Assembly: GCF_000488275.1 (NCBI RefSeq)
Contig: NZ_KI530762.1
Span: 223,317-267,435 of the forward strand
Direction: 5' to 3'
DNA: 44,119 bases
From: Acinetobacter brisouii CIP 110357
GTDB taxonomy: Bacteria > Pseudomonadota > Gammaproteobacteria > Pseudomonadales > Moraxellaceae
Part shown: positions 1-9,326 of the stretch, piece by piece
How the letters are laid out: every line of letters begins with the position of its first letter
Numbering within the stretch: position 1 is the first letter of the stretch
The notes under the pieces: generated by a model
Seen by the model: only the letters and a program-made list of their open reading frames with translations
Told to the model about the DNA's origin: nothing
Databases searched by the model: none
Made by a program: the position numbers and the translations under genes

Positions 1-1
1 C

Positions 2-100
2 AATAACGGCAATAACGGCAATAACGGCAATAACGGCAATAATGGCAATAATGGCAATAACGGCAATAACGGCAATAACGGTAATAACGGCAATAACGAC
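2..100 (+). repeat. 9-bp coding tandem repeat encoding Asn-Asn-Gly
   Basis: Eleven head-to-tail 9-mers of the form AATAACGGC are visible, with only silent third-base changes (AAT for AAC, GGT for GGC) until the last, which reads Asn-Asn-Asp. The array continues past the left edge, so its full length is unknown. The unit is a multiple of three, so slippage would change protein length without a frameshift. Confidence 0.95.
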
Positions 101-394
101 AACCAGACTACTTCAGGTAACAAGTGTTATAGAGGTTTTTGTACGCCAACAGAAAAAGCGGAATTTGATGTTGATGAAGCTTCTGTACAGGCAACCAATG
201 CAGGTATGACTTTGAATATGATCACTTGTCCAGGTACAGCAAATGGCCGTCGTTGTATTTATGTTGCTTGGGGTAAAACAGACCCCGTAGATACAACTGC
301 GACAACGACAGGGCATATTGCATGTACCAAGAGTACAAGTTCAGGGTTTTCTTACAATGAGCATTCGACCTGTATTGTGATGGAGGCATATTAA
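2..394 (+). CDS. pilV: 3' end of a PilV-like minor pilin (5' end outside window)
   Basis: The frame is open from the left edge to a TAA directly before pilW, so only the last 130 residues are visible. They begin with ten Asn-Asn-Gly tripeptides and one Asn-Asn-Asp, followed by a compact domain of about 95 residues with several cysteines, as in the disulphide-bonded C-terminal domains of minor pilins. The prepilin signal and N-terminal helix lie outside the window. The name rests on position: pilV normally precedes pilW in fimT/fimU-pilV-pilW-pilX-pilY1 clusters. A FimU-like pilin is the alternative. The low-complexity linker is odd for a pilin and may be a flexible, surface-exposed segment. 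Confidence 0.6.
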   Translation, partial: NNGNNGNNGNNGNNGNNGNNGNNGNNGNNGNNDNQTTSGNKCYRGFCTPTEKAEFDVDEASVQATNAGMTLNMITCPGTANGRRCIYVAWGKTDPVDTTATTTGHIACTKSTSSGFSYNEHSTCIVMEAY

Positions 395-395
395 G

Positions 396-1289
396 ATGCG
401 ATATTCACAACGAGGGTTTACGCTTATTGAACTCATGGTGTCATTGGTTTTGGGCTTAATTATTGTGGCAGCAGCGGTTATGCTTTTTATTGCAGGGCAA
501 AAAAGTTTTGCGCTACAACAAGGTGCTGCTGATATTCAGGATAATGCCAATTTTGCCTTAAATTACATGACCAAAGATATTCGGATGGCAAATTTAAATG
601 CTGTAACCGCAACCATGACCGCGAGTTCTGCAAATGGTGGCATTGTTTTTAGCACGGCAAACTTGGCAGATGTCGCATCTTCTGCTGTCAGTCAAAGTGA
701 GGTCAGCAATACATCGAATGTGAATGTTGGTAGTGACCAACTGGTTATTCAATATTTGCCAACACAAGCCCAAATTGACAGTGGTTTATTCGATTGTGAA
801 GGAACACAAGTGACAGATACCTCTGTTTATGTGATTGAGCGTTATTTTGTGCGTCAGGATGCCAATATCAATAACAATGAAACGTCCGCGACAGCATTAG
901 CGTTAGCATGTGCTGCTGGTCGCTCAAATAATTTGACAGCCTTTAATAGGGATAATGGTCAAATCATTATGAAGCGTGTGGATTATTTTCATGTCTTGCT
1001 AACCGTTCAAAATAGCTCGGGTAATTTTAGAGACATGACGATTGCTCAATACACAACCAATGCACCAACTGCTCGGATTGTGGGGGTTAAGTTGGGTATT
1101 TTGGCACGTTCGAATCAGTCTGTAGGTGTAGATTCAAATATTAACTTAGCTAAACCATTTGCTATTTTAGATCAGTCACCAGATCAGTCAGTGACTTTAA
1201 ATAGCACAATACAATCTGCCCAGACTAAAAATTTACGTCAGGTAATTACACAAACCGTTGCAATTCGTAATGCTTTAGGAGGACGTTAA
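396..1289 (+). CDS. pilW: Type IV pilus minor pilin PilW
   Basis: A 297-residue prepilin. The class III signal is short and basic, with cleavage expected between Gly7 and Phe8. The mature protein starts FTLIEL with Glu at mature position 5, followed by a hydrophobic assembly helix to about residue 31 and a polar domain. Known role: PilW joins PilV, PilX and FimU in a priming and tip complex, with PilY1, that starts pilus polymerisation in the inner membrane. A GGAGG-like site lies just upstream at 382-386. The stop overlaps the next start by one base (TAATG), indicating translational coupling to pilX. Assignment rests on prepilin features, length and gene order. Confidence 0.88.
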   Translation: MRYSQRGFTLIELMVSLVLGLIIVAAAVMLFIAGQKSFALQQGAADIQDNANFALNYMTKDIRMANLNAVTATMTASSANGGIVFSTANLADVASSAVSQSEVSNTSNVNVGSDQLVIQYLPTQAQIDSGLFDCEGTQVTDTSVYVIERYFVRQDANINNNETSATALALACAAGRSNNLTAFNRDNGQIIMKRVDYFHVLLTVQNSSGNFRDMTIAQYTTNAPTARIVGVKLGILARSNQSVGVDSNINLAKPFAILDQSPDQSVTLNSTIQSAQTKNLRQVITQTVAIRNALGGR

Positions 1290-1990
1290 TGATGAATCAG
1301 CGTTCTCAACAAGGTGCAACTTTAATCGTTGTATTAATCATCTTGTTATTTATGACGATTATTGGAACATTAGCTATTCGTCAAAGTTTGGTGTCATTAA
1401 ATATTGCAACCAATGGCCAAGCACAGCAGTTAATGTTTGAAAATTCAGATGCCGCATTATTTAAAATTGAAGACCCTACTCAAGTCGAAAACCAACTTGC
1501 AACGAATGGTATGTTTGCTTATTTTGACTCGGATGATCATAAAACAGATGAGTTAGTTTTTTGTTATAAGGGGGCAAACTCAACATTTTTTAATTTGCAA
1601 AATGCGAGTGTGATTTCATCAGATGGAACTACAACAAAAAATGGAGTAGCAGGCTATTGTCAATCTACTTGGTTTTCAACAGGGCGATCAGCGATTTTGA
1701 CGCAAGTTTATTTGACACAAGTTGCTAGTAACTCTAAGCCATTAGCTAATTTTACATTAGGTACAAGTGCTGGACAAAGCACGAATGTATCAAATACAAC
1801 AAAAAGTATTTCTGTGACAGTGATTTCAGTGTTGCCAAGTTTTTCTAGTGCATCTTCAAGTGATATAGAAGATTGTTTTAAAAAGAATAAAGATGAGGTT
1901 GGTACGTGTTTTGGTGACCTTAATATTCCCTACAATGTCCAGCGCGCAGATTATACAGTTGGCGCCATACCAACATTGAAAACATCGTAA
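1289..1990 (+). CDS. pilX: Type IV pilus assembly protein PilX
   Basis: A 233-residue prepilin-like protein. Residues 7-9 (Gln-Gln-Gly) precede a long hydrophobic helix, with processing expected after Gly9. The glutamate usual at mature position 5 is absent (Val14 there). This pattern is known for tip-located pseudopilins of the GspK/PilX kind, which cap the pilus and do not need to pair with a preceding subunit. Only the N-terminus is family-like; the polar part, with four cysteines in its second half, is not recognisable by eye. A strong GGAGGA site sits at 1277-1282 inside pilW. The name follows from its place between pilW and pilY1. Confidence 0.82.
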   Translation: MMNQRSQQGATLIVVLIILLFMTIIGTLAIRQSLVSLNIATNGQAQQLMFENSDAALFKIEDPTQVENQLATNGMFAYFDSDDHKTDELVFCYKGANSTFFNLQNASVISSDGTTTKNGVAGYCQSTWFSTGRSAILTQVYLTQVASNSKPLANFTLGTSAGQSTNVSNTTKSISVTVISVLPSFSSASSSDIEDCFKKNKDEVGTCFGDLNIPYNVQRADYTVGAIPTLKTS

Positions 1991-2008
1991 GAGATTGAGG
2001 ATTTAAAT

Positions 2009-5000
2009 ATGAATAAATTATATCAGAAAATGCTTACTTTTACGGTGTCAGCATTTGTATCTTGCATGGTTTGTCAAAGTGTATCCGTGCAAGCAAGTGA
2101 TATTGAAGTTTATGCCAATGCTGCAGCTGGGAAAACCTCAATTTTATTGATGCTAGATACTTCAGGGAGTATGGGAATTAGTTCGTTAGTTTTACCTAAA
2201 ACGAACTTATATGGTAGTCCTGGAGATGTAGATAACTCATTGTGTGATCGTGTCAGTGTTTCAGAATATCAAAGCAATAGATCATCAGCATCAAATTTTT
2301 ATGAGTGGGCATATAATTTAAAAGATACCAATGCGAGTAGCCCAACCTATAATAAAACCTCGATTTATAAATCAGTTACAATTGGTACGACTACTATTCC
2401 TTATTATGTTCGTGGGTGCACAAGTGGGGGAGTTACACAATATGATAGGTTGTCACGGTTAAAAGATGCAATTTTACCTTTACTGGCAGACACATCAAGT
2501 GCGGGACTATCTAATGACACCATTATGGGGCTGGGGCAGTTTTCTTCTAAAACAGAGCTTATTGTTGGTACAGCGAGTAATCGTTTAACAGATGGTCATT
2601 CTGGTCGGATTTTAGTACCAAATGGTGCATTAACTAGCACTCAACGGATTAATATTGCTCAGCAGATTGCAGCCATTAAGTCCCTAGATACTACGACAAA
2701 TGAAGATGGGACTCCAAATTCTGATTTAAAATTATCGAGTAATAGCTATCCTAATGTAACAAAAGCATCCAGTGGTACGCCCACTGCTCAAGCCTATGCT
2801 GAAGCTGGTGCTTATATGATGGGAACAGGTACAGGTACAGGTGGTACAAATAGTGGTCAAGTTTCCACTATTTATGATGGTTATATGGTGATGCAAAATG
2901 GTTCAGAACAAGTTTATTTTGTTTGTATGGGATTAGGGAGTGGGACCACAAGTGCTTTAGGGGCGACAGTTAAGCAATGTAATAATAATTGGCCTTCCTA
3001 TGATAGTGCAAATAAAACAATTGGAACGGGTACGATTTCTGGAGGGGTATATAAACCAGATGGGAGTGGCGGTTGGACTCAAATCACTTCACAGAGTAAT
3101 TTCAAGACACAGTCTGGCATTACCATGGCTAATGGCTGGGAGACCTTTAGTAAACTACCAGTTGGATGGCGTTATGGTGGCTGGATGAAAGTTGCGAATG
3201 AGCCGATGGATATTGAGCCGATAGTTGGCACAGTCTGGACAGGATATGCTGGTAAAAATGGAAACGATACAATCGGTCTTGTATCCTATCGCACAAATCC
3301 ATTTTTAGTTGGGGGGACAACGGACAGCTTAATTGGTGGTTTTGCTTTTTCTGCTGATGCATCTAAAAATGGAAATGTTTATAGAGCAGGTGGAAGTGCA
3401 TCTTCTTGTGATGGTAATGGTATTTACTTTTTAACAGATGGTGCACCAAATTCAACTAAAGACACAATGGCACAAACCATTATGAATCTTACATTGAATA
3501 ATAATAGCAATTATACATTTACCGCTAAACCATCTGGTACCAATGTATTGGTTTCCCCAACATTACAATCAGGGTTATTTACTGGTGAAACAGGTGGTTG
3601 GGAATATATTGGTGAGTACTCTAAGAAATTGTTAGACAGAACTAAAAACCCAGCAAATATGTCAATTAAAACTGCAGTAGTCGGGTTCGGTTCATCTTTT
3701 TCAGGGATTCCAAAAAATGCAGATGGTACATATAACTGTGCCTCAGTACAAACAACAAATCAGGATGCTTATAATGCATGTAAGTGGGGTGGAGCTGATT
3801 TTGGTAAAGGAGGATTCTATTATGCTGAGAACTCTAATGATATTAAAAATAGTATCACAAACTTTGTAAAAAATGTTACACCTACATTTCAATCAGTTAC
3901 TACAGGTTCTCCGACTTTACCACAAGATGCTTTAAATCCATTGCGTATTCAACCGTATGGTTATTATGCTTCATTTGTTCCGACTCCGCAGGATTCTACG
4001 CAACTTTGGGTAGGAAATTTAAATAAATATAATTTACTTAATGGTCAGCTATATGGTGCAGATAAAACCACTAAATTATTTAATACAGATGGTTCTTTGA
4101 ACTCCAGTGTTTCAGGTATTTGGACGGATGGTGTAAAAGGTCAATTACCTTTAGGGATTGTTACTGGTTCTAAAGTAAATCGTACCATTTATACCAATCG
4201 AAAAATTACAAATAGCGTAGCATCGGAAGATAAAACCTTAAATCAAATTACTTTTACAAGTGATTACTTGAATTCAGATCCACAACGTAATTATTGGTTA
4301 AATCTACTCGGTTATAATGTGGCGGCCAATGATCAGTCAGACTTAAGTACTTATATTGGAAAAACACCAGATTTACGTCAGCTTGGTGCTACCATGCATT
4401 CTACCCCAATATTACTGACACAAAGTGGGACAATTACAAGCACGTTAGATACAACAACACGTCAAGATTATTTGCTTTTTGGAAGTACGCAAGGTTTACT
4501 CCATGTTGTAGACAAAGATGGTAAAGAGGTCTTTGCATTTGTACCGAATGAGATGATGAATAATACTAATCAGCGCAATGCATTTTTGAGTACAACTTCT
4601 AGCACGGCTGGTAGCAGTAATTTATTTTATGGTATAGATGCACCTTGGGCAGCATATACTCAATATGTTGCAAATGCAGATGGCTCCTTGACTGTTGGTA
4701 GCTCTGATCGAAGCACGACTGCTAATCCGATTAAAGGCAAGCAATGGGTGTACGGTGGCTTACGTATGGGAGGGCGTAGCTATTATTCGCTAAATCTCAC
4801 CAATATCTCTAGCCCAAGTTTAAAATTCCATATTAGCCCTGATGACTCCAGTATTACCAATTCGACAGAAACAACATCGAATGTCTCTGCACTAAGTTTT
4901 ATGGGGCAAAGCTGGTCTAAACCAACGATTGCACGCGTGAAATTTGCAGGTCAGTCAAAATTAGTGATGATCGTTGGTGGTGGATATGATGCTGGTTATG

Positions 5001-6058
5001 AGTCGCCAAATTATGATCAAACCAATCAAAAAGGTGCGGGCATTTATATGTTCGATGCAGATAATGGTCAGTTACTATGGTGGGCAAGTGCCAATGCATC
5101 AAGTGCGACTGATGTGCAGGGTGCACAAGCAGTTACGGTAAATTCTAACTTAAAATATAGTGTTGTCAGTCAAATTAATGCAATTGACCGAGATGGTGAT
5201 GGCTATGTCGATAACTTGTATTTTGGCGATTTGGGGGGACAGGCTTTTCGGATTGACTTAAATAATGCTACTTCAACAACAACACAAAAAATTGATGCTC
5301 GTGTTGTACGTCTTACTAATCAGCATGTGACAGGTGGAGCAAGTCCTCGCTTTTATGAAATGCCAAGTTTTTCTGCCCAAAATGATTCTTCTTTAGGTTT
5401 ATTTGGTGTGGTGGCTTTTAGTTCTGGTAATCGTAGTTCCCCATTATCTGGTGTAACAGGTACAAATAATTTAACGGCTACAACTAGTGCAAATGACGGC
5501 GTATTTGTAATTTATGACAAAGATATTAGTAAGAGTGATTTATATAAATCGACTTATTCGTTACTGACTCAAGATGTAACATTGCAGTCATTAAATACAA
5601 ATTATAGCAATGGTGTTGCTGTAACAAATGGTGGCTGGGTCTATCGATATGGAAATGGTGCTGGTGTTGGAATATGGAAGGGTATGAATAGCCTTTATGC
5701 AGTGGATAGTATCTTATATACCAATGTTTATTATCGTGATGGTGTTGGTATAGGTGGCTCTTGTGGAGCAGGTGTAAAAGGAGATTCCTATCTATACCGT
5801 TTCTGTTTGCCTACAGGAAAGTGTGATCGATTTACTTCATCAGTTAATACAGATGGTACTCCAGATCGTGTGAAGCTTGGTGCTGGGATATTGGGAGCAG
5901 GTTTAGGTGCATCTAATGCGACAGGTAATGAGGTAAAAAGCACCATTACAACATCAACGGATTGTACGCAAGCTGCTAATAAAAATAAGATTGAATGTCA
6001 AAGTTTTAGCAATGCAGGCACCATTCGAACTTTACGTTGGTACGAAGCCAATCAATAA
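2009..6058 (+). CDS. pilY1: PilY1/ComC-type pilus tip adhesin
   Basis: A 1349-residue secreted protein. Residues 1-29 form a signal peptide ending in a Val-Gln-Ala cleavage motif. A von Willebrand A-like module follows at once with the metal-site motif Asp50-Thr-Ser-Gly-Ser54. The C-terminal half from about residue 620 is the PilC/PilY beta-propeller, and it carries the calcium loop DxDxDxxxD at Asp1060, 1062, 1064 and 1068. Known role: PilY1 sits at the pilus tip with the minor pilins, promotes pilus extension, and acts in adhesion and surface sensing. Its Acinetobacter counterpart ComC is needed for natural transformation. It begins 18 bases after pilX, in one operon. Confidence 0.93.
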   Translation: MNKLYQKMLTFTVSAFVSCMVCQSVSVQASDIEVYANAAAGKTSILLMLDTSGSMGISSLVLPKTNLYGSPGDVDNSLCDRVSVSEYQSNRSSASNFYEWAYNLKDTNASSPTYNKTSIYKSVTIGTTTIPYYVRGCTSGGVTQYDRLSRLKDAILPLLADTSSAGLSNDTIMGLGQFSSKTELIVGTASNRLTDGHSGRILVPNGALTSTQRINIAQQIAAIKSLDTTTNEDGTPNSDLKLSSNSYPNVTKASSGTPTAQAYAEAGAYMMGTGTGTGGTNSGQVSTIYDGYMVMQNGSEQVYFVCMGLGSGTTSALGATVKQCNNNWPSYDSANKTIGTGTISGGVYKPDGSGGWTQITSQSNFKTQSGITMANGWETFSKLPVGWRYGGWMKVANEPMDIEPIVGTVWTGYAGKNGNDTIGLVSYRTNPFLVGGTTDSLIGGFAFSADASKNGNVYRAGGSASSCDGNGIYFLTDGAPNSTKDTMAQTIMNLTLNNNSNYTFTAKPSGTNVLVSPTLQSGLFTGETGGWEYIGEYSKKLLDRTKNPANMSIKTAVVGFGSSFSGIPKNADGTYNCASVQTTNQDAYNACKWGGADFGKGGFYYAENSNDIKNSITNFVKNVTPTFQSVTTGSPTLPQDALNPLRIQPYGYYASFVPTPQDSTQLWVGNLNKYNLLNGQLYGADKTTKLFNTDGSLNSSVSGIWTDGVKGQLPLGIVTGSKVNRTIYTNRKITNSVASEDKTLNQITFTSDYLNSDPQRNYWLNLLGYNVAANDQSDLSTYIGKTPDLRQLGATMHSTPILLTQSGTITSTLDTTTRQDYLLFGSTQGLLHVVDKDGKEVFAFVPNEMMNNTNQRNAFLSTTSSTAGSSNLFYGIDAPWAAYTQYVANADGSLTVGSSDRSTTANPIKGKQWVYGGLRMGGRSYYSLNLTNISSPSLKFHISPDDSSITNSTETTSNVSALSFMGQSWSKPTIARVKFAGQSKLVMIVGGGYDAGYESPNYDQTNQKGAGIYMFDADNGQLLWWASANASSATDVQGAQAVTVNSNLKYSVVSQINAIDRDGDGYVDNLYFGDLGGQAFRIDLNNATSTTTQKIDARVVRLTNQHVTGGASPRFYEMPSFSAQNDSSLGLFGVVAFSSGNRSSPLSGVTGTNNLTATTSANDGVFVIYDKDISKSDLYKSTYSLLTQDVTLQSLNTNYSNGVAVTNGGWVYRYGNGAGVGIWKGMNSLYAVDSILYTNVYYRDGVGIGGSCGAGVKGDSYLYRFCLPTGKCDRFTSSVNTDGTPDRVKLGAGILGAGLGASNATGNEVKSTITTSTDCTQAANKNKIECQSFSNAGTIRTLRWYEANQ

Positions 6059-6069
6059 AGGAGTTGACT

Positions 6070-6534
6070 ATGCAAAAAGCTCCTTTATTTTTAAAAAATC
6101 GAGGATTTACTCTTATTGAAATGATGGTTGTTGTTGTAATAGTTGCTATTTTGGCGGCTATTGCGATACCCAGTTATCAGGAATATGCGCGGCGCTCACG
6201 TGCAGCTCAAGCACAACAGGAAATGCAGCGTTTGGCGGTATTACTTGATCGCTGGAAAGCACGTAATTTTAATTACAAAGGCTTTTCAACCGCCAGCACA
6301 ACTGTTGCATCTACAACAAGTTATCCCTATACCGTTACGATTGTAGATCCCGATGCGAGCAATGCTGCTTTAACAGATAACTCGGCAGTGGGTCGCAATT
6401 GGGCGATTAAAGCAACCACAACGGATCCGAAAAATTATAATTTTTTGCTGACCAGCAGAGGTCTGCACTGTAAAAATAAAACAAGTTTTGATTCATACGG
6501 TGACTGTGGTTCAAGCGGTTCAGAGAATTGGTAA
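6070..6534 (+). CDS. pilE: PilE-like minor pilin (first copy; ComE/ComF-type)
   Basis: A 154-residue prepilin. The start at 6070 is preferred because AAAGGAG at 6057-6063 stands six bases before it; an upstream in-frame ATG at 6037 lies inside pilY1 with no better site. Cleavage is expected between Gly12 and Phe13, and Glu17 is mature Glu5. The N-terminal helix is textbook and the small C-terminal domain ends with a cysteine pair, typical of PilE/PilA-like pilins. Pilin-like factors beside comC, called ComE and ComF, are required for competence in Acinetobacter; which of the two copies here corresponds to which name cannot be told from sequence alone. Confidence 0.87.
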   Translation: MQKAPLFLKNRGFTLIEMMVVVVIVAILAAIAIPSYQEYARRSRAAQAQQEMQRLAVLLDRWKARNFNYKGFSTASTTVASTTSYPYTVTIVDPDASNAALTDNSAVGRNWAIKATTTDPKNYNFLLTSRGLHCKNKTSFDSYGDCGSSGSENW

Positions 6535-6971
6535 TGAAAATAACAAAACGCGGTTTTACTTTAATTGAACTGATGATAGTGGTTGCGATTATTGGAATTT
6601 TGGCGGCAATAGCTTATCCAAGTTATAAACAGTATAGAGTCAAGACCAATCGTGTTGATGTCCAGACAGAACTGATGCGCGTGGCAGGGCGTTTGCAAAG
6701 TTATAAACTGATCAATAACAGCTATGCAAGTGCAACTCTAACAGGTGTTGGCGGTACTGCAAATTATCCTAGTACAGGAACGGCTTATTATACGGTTGCC
6801 CTAACACTTGATGATGATAATCAAGGGTATAAGTTATCAGCTACACCCGTAAATACAACTGTGCAGAAAGGCAATGGTGTTGTGTGTTTAAATCAAGACG
6901 GGCAAAAGTATTGGTCAGAAGGTTCAGTAAGCTGTGTTTTAAGTAGTTCTTCAACGTGGGACAGTAACTAA
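6534..6971 (+). CDS. pilE: PilE-like minor pilin (second copy; ComE/ComF-type)
   Basis: A 145-residue prepilin whose ATG overlaps the stop of the preceding pilin by one base (TAATG). A TTG six bases upstream is open but unnecessary. Processing is expected between Gly7 and Phe8, with Glu12 as mature Glu5, and two cysteines near the C-terminus likely form the pilin disulphide. It resembles its neighbour in length and in the N-terminal helix but diverges strongly in the globular part, so the pair is an old duplication. It is the last gene of the pilus cluster; I see no strong terminator in the 147 bases before rpsP. Confidence 0.87.
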   Translation: MKITKRGFTLIELMIVVAIIGILAAIAYPSYKQYRVKTNRVDVQTELMRVAGRLQSYKLINNSYASATLTGVGGTANYPSTGTAYYTVALTLDDDNQGYKLSATPVNTTVQKGNGVVCLNQDGQKYWSEGSVSCVLSSSSTWDSN

Positions 6972-7118
6972 AAATAAATTTTAAACGGTGGATAACTTAA
7001 ATTTTGATCTTTCATTTGGGGTGAATATCACGTAAAATACCGCCCTCTATGAAAGGGGTTTGAAGTGTTGCCGATGGTCGGCGCAGGGATAATCCGTAAG
7101 AATTATAAGGCTTTTATC

Positions 7119-7376
7119 ATGGTAGTTATTCGTTTAGCGCGCGGTGGTGCAAAAAAACGTCCATTTTATCAAATCGTTGTGACTGATAGCCGCAATGCAC
7201 GTGATGGTCGTTTCATCGAACGTATCGGTTTCTTTAACCCAACTGCTCAAGGTCAAGCGGAAAAACTTCGTTTAGATACAGACCGTTTTGCACATTGGGT
7301 TGCTCAAGGCGCTCAAGCTTCTGAACGTGTTGCTTCTTTAGCTGCTCAAGCTAAAAAAGCTGCAGCCGCTGCATAA
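7119..7376 (+). CDS. rpsP: 30S ribosomal protein S16
   Basis: An 85-residue protein beginning [10 protein letters not shown] and continuing with the conserved KKRPFYQIV and [12 protein letters not shown] segments of bS16, which binds 16S rRNA early in 30S assembly. The start at 7119 matches the universally conserved N-terminus and follows an ATAAGG site at 7105-7110; an in-frame start at 7065 would add an unconserved 18-residue tail. First gene of the classical rpsP-rimM-trmD-rplS operon. An AAAAT-type -10 is possible around 7033-7038, but no convincing -35 goes with it. Confidence 0.97.
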   Translation: MVVIRLARGGAKKRPFYQIVVTDSRNARDGRFIERIGFFNPTAQGQAEKLRLDTDRFAHWVAQGAQASERVASLAAQAKKAAAAA

Positions 7377-7395
7377 TTTTTGTAGTAGGTAGCCC

Positions 7396-7944
7396 ATGAC
7401 ACCAACACAGAATGTACCCGAAGATCGTATTCAGATTGGACAGTTACGTTCAGCTTATGGATTGAATGGGTGGCTCTGGGTCTATTCCAATACAGAACCC
7501 ATGAGCAATATCTTTGACTACCTGCCTTGGTACATTGAAACCAAAGCAGGTTGGCAAACAGTCGATGTAAAACGCTGGAAACCACATGGTAAAGGCTTGG
7601 TTGTTGCGCTTAAAAGTGTGAGTGATCGCACGGCAGCCGACAGCTTGGTTGGTGCTAATATCTGGATTTCAAAATCGCAATTACCTCAACCAGGCGTGGA
7701 TGAGTATTACTGGTCAGATTTGAAAGGCTTAACTGTGTTGGGTCTGGATGATAATGAACAGGAAGTCAATCTCGGTCAAATTCACGAGCTGTTTGAAACA
7801 GGTGCTAACGATGTCATGGTGGTTCGTGCCACAGCTGACAGTGTTGATGCCGAAGAGCGAATGATTCCATGGCATAAAGATGTGGTACAGCGCGTTGATC
7901 TTGAAGCTGGTCGAATTTACGTGAATTGGGGCGTAGATTACTGA
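7396..7944 (+). CDS. rimM: Ribosome maturation factor RimM
   Basis: A 182-residue protein with the RimM N-terminal beta-barrel signature ([18 protein letters not shown] near residue 12) and a C-terminal PRC-barrel domain ending in the conserved IPW...V pattern and a terminal Val-Asp-Tyr. Known role: binds S19 in the head of the 30S subunit and assists 16S rRNA maturation. It lies 19 bases after rpsP and 46 bases before trmD, the standard order in Gammaproteobacteria, so co-transcription is expected. Confidence 0.96.
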   Translation: MTPTQNVPEDRIQIGQLRSAYGLNGWLWVYSNTEPMSNIFDYLPWYIETKAGWQTVDVKRWKPHGKGLVVALKSVSDRTAADSLVGANIWISKSQLPQPGVDEYYWSDLKGLTVLGLDDNEQEVNLGQIHELFETGANDVMVVRATADSVDAEERMIPWHKDVVQRVDLEAGRIYVNWGVDY

Positions 7945-7990
7945 TCCTTTTTGCGAAGGACGAACGCAGCAGGAAATAGAGGAATCTGTA

Positions 7991-8731
7991 GTGTTTTTTG
8001 CAGTGATTACGCTTTTTCCTGAAATGTTTGAAGCGATTACAGCTTACGGGATTAGCGGACGTGCAGCAAAGCGCGATATTGTACAAGTCACTTGTATTAA
8101 CCCGCGTGATTTTGCTGAGGGCAACTACAAACGAGTGGATGAACGTCCATTTGGTGGTGGTCCGGGTATGGTGATGATGGCTGAGCCGTTGGCAAAAGCA
8201 ATCTCTCATGCCAAACAGCTTGCAGAGCAAGCGGGAGCAGTTCATGTACCTGTGGTGTATATGTCACCACAAGGTAAAACCTTAAATGAACAGGCAGTAC
8301 AGCAGTTTGTTGAATATGACGGATTGATTGTATTGTGTGGACGTTATGAAGGGGTTGATGAGCGGTTACTCCAAAAATATGTCGATCAAGAATGGTCGAT
8401 TGGAGATTACGTTTTATCAGGTGGTGAACTTCCTGCGATGGTTTTGCTTGATAGCATCATTCGTCGTTTGCCGAATACGATGTCAGATGAGCAATCTGCG
8501 ATACAAGATTCTTTTGTGGATGGTCTTTTAGATTGTCCACAATATACCAAGCCAGATCATTTTGAAGGATTGGACGTCCCAGAGGTCTTAAAATCTGGGC
8601 ATCATGCCAATATTGAAAAATGGCGGTTTTTGCAGCGTTATCAACGCACACTTGAACGTCGTCCCGAGTTGGTCGAGCAGGTGGAGTTGACCAAGCAGCA
8701 AAAAAAATGGCTAAAAGATGAGCGAGGATAA
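7991..8731 (+). CDS. trmD: tRNA (guanine-37-N1)-methyltransferase TrmD
   Basis: A 246-residue SPOUT-class methyltransferase. It starts with GTG, which aligns with the conserved N-terminus ([12 protein letters not shown]) and follows a GAGGAA site. The knotted SAM-binding region is plain: [10 protein letters not shown] around residue 116 and [10 protein letters not shown] around 137. Known role: methylates G37 next to the anticodon in tRNAs reading CUN, CCN and CGG, preventing +1 frameshifting; essential in most bacteria. Full length for the family. It is followed by 208 non-coding bases before rplS. Confidence 0.97.
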   Translation: MFFAVITLFPEMFEAITAYGISGRAAKRDIVQVTCINPRDFAEGNYKRVDERPFGGGPGMVMMAEPLAKAISHAKQLAEQAGAVHVPVVYMSPQGKTLNEQAVQQFVEYDGLIVLCGRYEGVDERLLQKYVDQEWSIGDYVLSGGELPAMVLLDSIIRRLPNTMSDEQSAIQDSFVDGLLDCPQYTKPDHFEGLDVPEVLKSGHHANIEKWRFLQRYQRTLERRPELVEQVELTKQQKKWLKDERG

Positions 8732-8820
8732 ACAGACATTAATCATGTTTGTCTGAGCACAAGATAGAAGCAATGCTTCGAGTTGAGATTTAAACTTATG
8801 TTTAAGTCTTCTTTAATAGG

Positions 8821-8904
8821 CTCTTTATGCATTGAAGTGGTCAAACATAAAGAGAAAGATAATCGGGTCTATGCGCTTTAGCCTCTATACCCAGTGGATA
8901 TCAG
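8821..8904 (+). other. Structured leader-like segment upstream of rplS
   Basis: The 208-base space between trmD and rplS contains a perfect 9-bp inverted repeat (CTCTTTATG at 8821-8829 with CATAAAGAG at 8846-8854, 16-base loop). A second small hairpin, TCAGA/TCTGA around a five-base loop, lies just before the rplS site. No T-run follows either, so they are not typical terminators. They may be RNA structures tuning L19 expression; no known family is recognised. Confidence 0.35.
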
Positions 8905-8939
8905 ACCTCTTCTGACCCACACATCATTGGAGATACCCC

Positions 8940-9308
8940 ATGAGCGGTAAGCATCCTTTAGTTCAAGCTGTTGAAAATGCACAGTTAAAATCTGACATCC
9001 CTGCTTTTGCACCAGGCGACACTGTTATTGTCCAAGTAAAAGTAAAAGAAGGTGATCGTGAACGTCTTCAGGCTTTTGAAGGTGTTGTCATTGCTAAGAA
9101 AAACCGTGGTTTGAACTCTGCGTTCACAGTACGTAAAATTTCTAGCGGTGTTGGTGTTGAGCGTGTTTTCCAAACTCACTCTCCAATCGTTGCTAAAATC
9201 GAAGTGAAACGTCGTGGTGACGTTCGTCGTGCTAAACTTTACTATCTTCGTGACTTGTCTGGTAAAGCTGCACGTATTCGTGAAAAATTGCCAGCTCGTA
9301 AAGCTTAA
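8940..9308 (+). CDS. rplS: 50S ribosomal protein L19
   Basis: A 122-residue bL19 with the family's hallmark segments: [32 protein letters not shown], and GVGVERVF followed by SP at the subunit-contact region. Known role: L19 sits at the 30S-50S interface. A GGAGAT site precedes the ATG. It is the last gene of the rpsP operon and is followed by a strong intrinsic terminator. Confidence 0.98.
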   Translation: MSGKHPLVQAVENAQLKSDIPAFAPGDTVIVQVKVKEGDRERLQAFEGVVIAKKNRGLNSAFTVRKISSGVGVERVFQTHSPIVAKIEVKRRGDVRRAKLYYLRDLSGKAARIREKLPARKA

Positions 9309-9326
9309 TTCGCTTTATTTGAGTCA

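Noticed and set aside
1..100. CRISPR-like short regular repeat at the left edge
   Set aside because: The units are head-to-tail 9-mers with no spacers and lie in an open reading frame; it is a coding tandem repeat.
7814..8245. Antisense 143-codon frame across rimM/trmD
   Set aside because: It is opposite two well-conserved genes, has no signal or site and reads as low-complexity shadow sequence.
8821..8904. Terminator between trmD and rplS
   Set aside because: The stems lack a following T-run and rplS needs read-through or its own promoter; recorded as leader structure.
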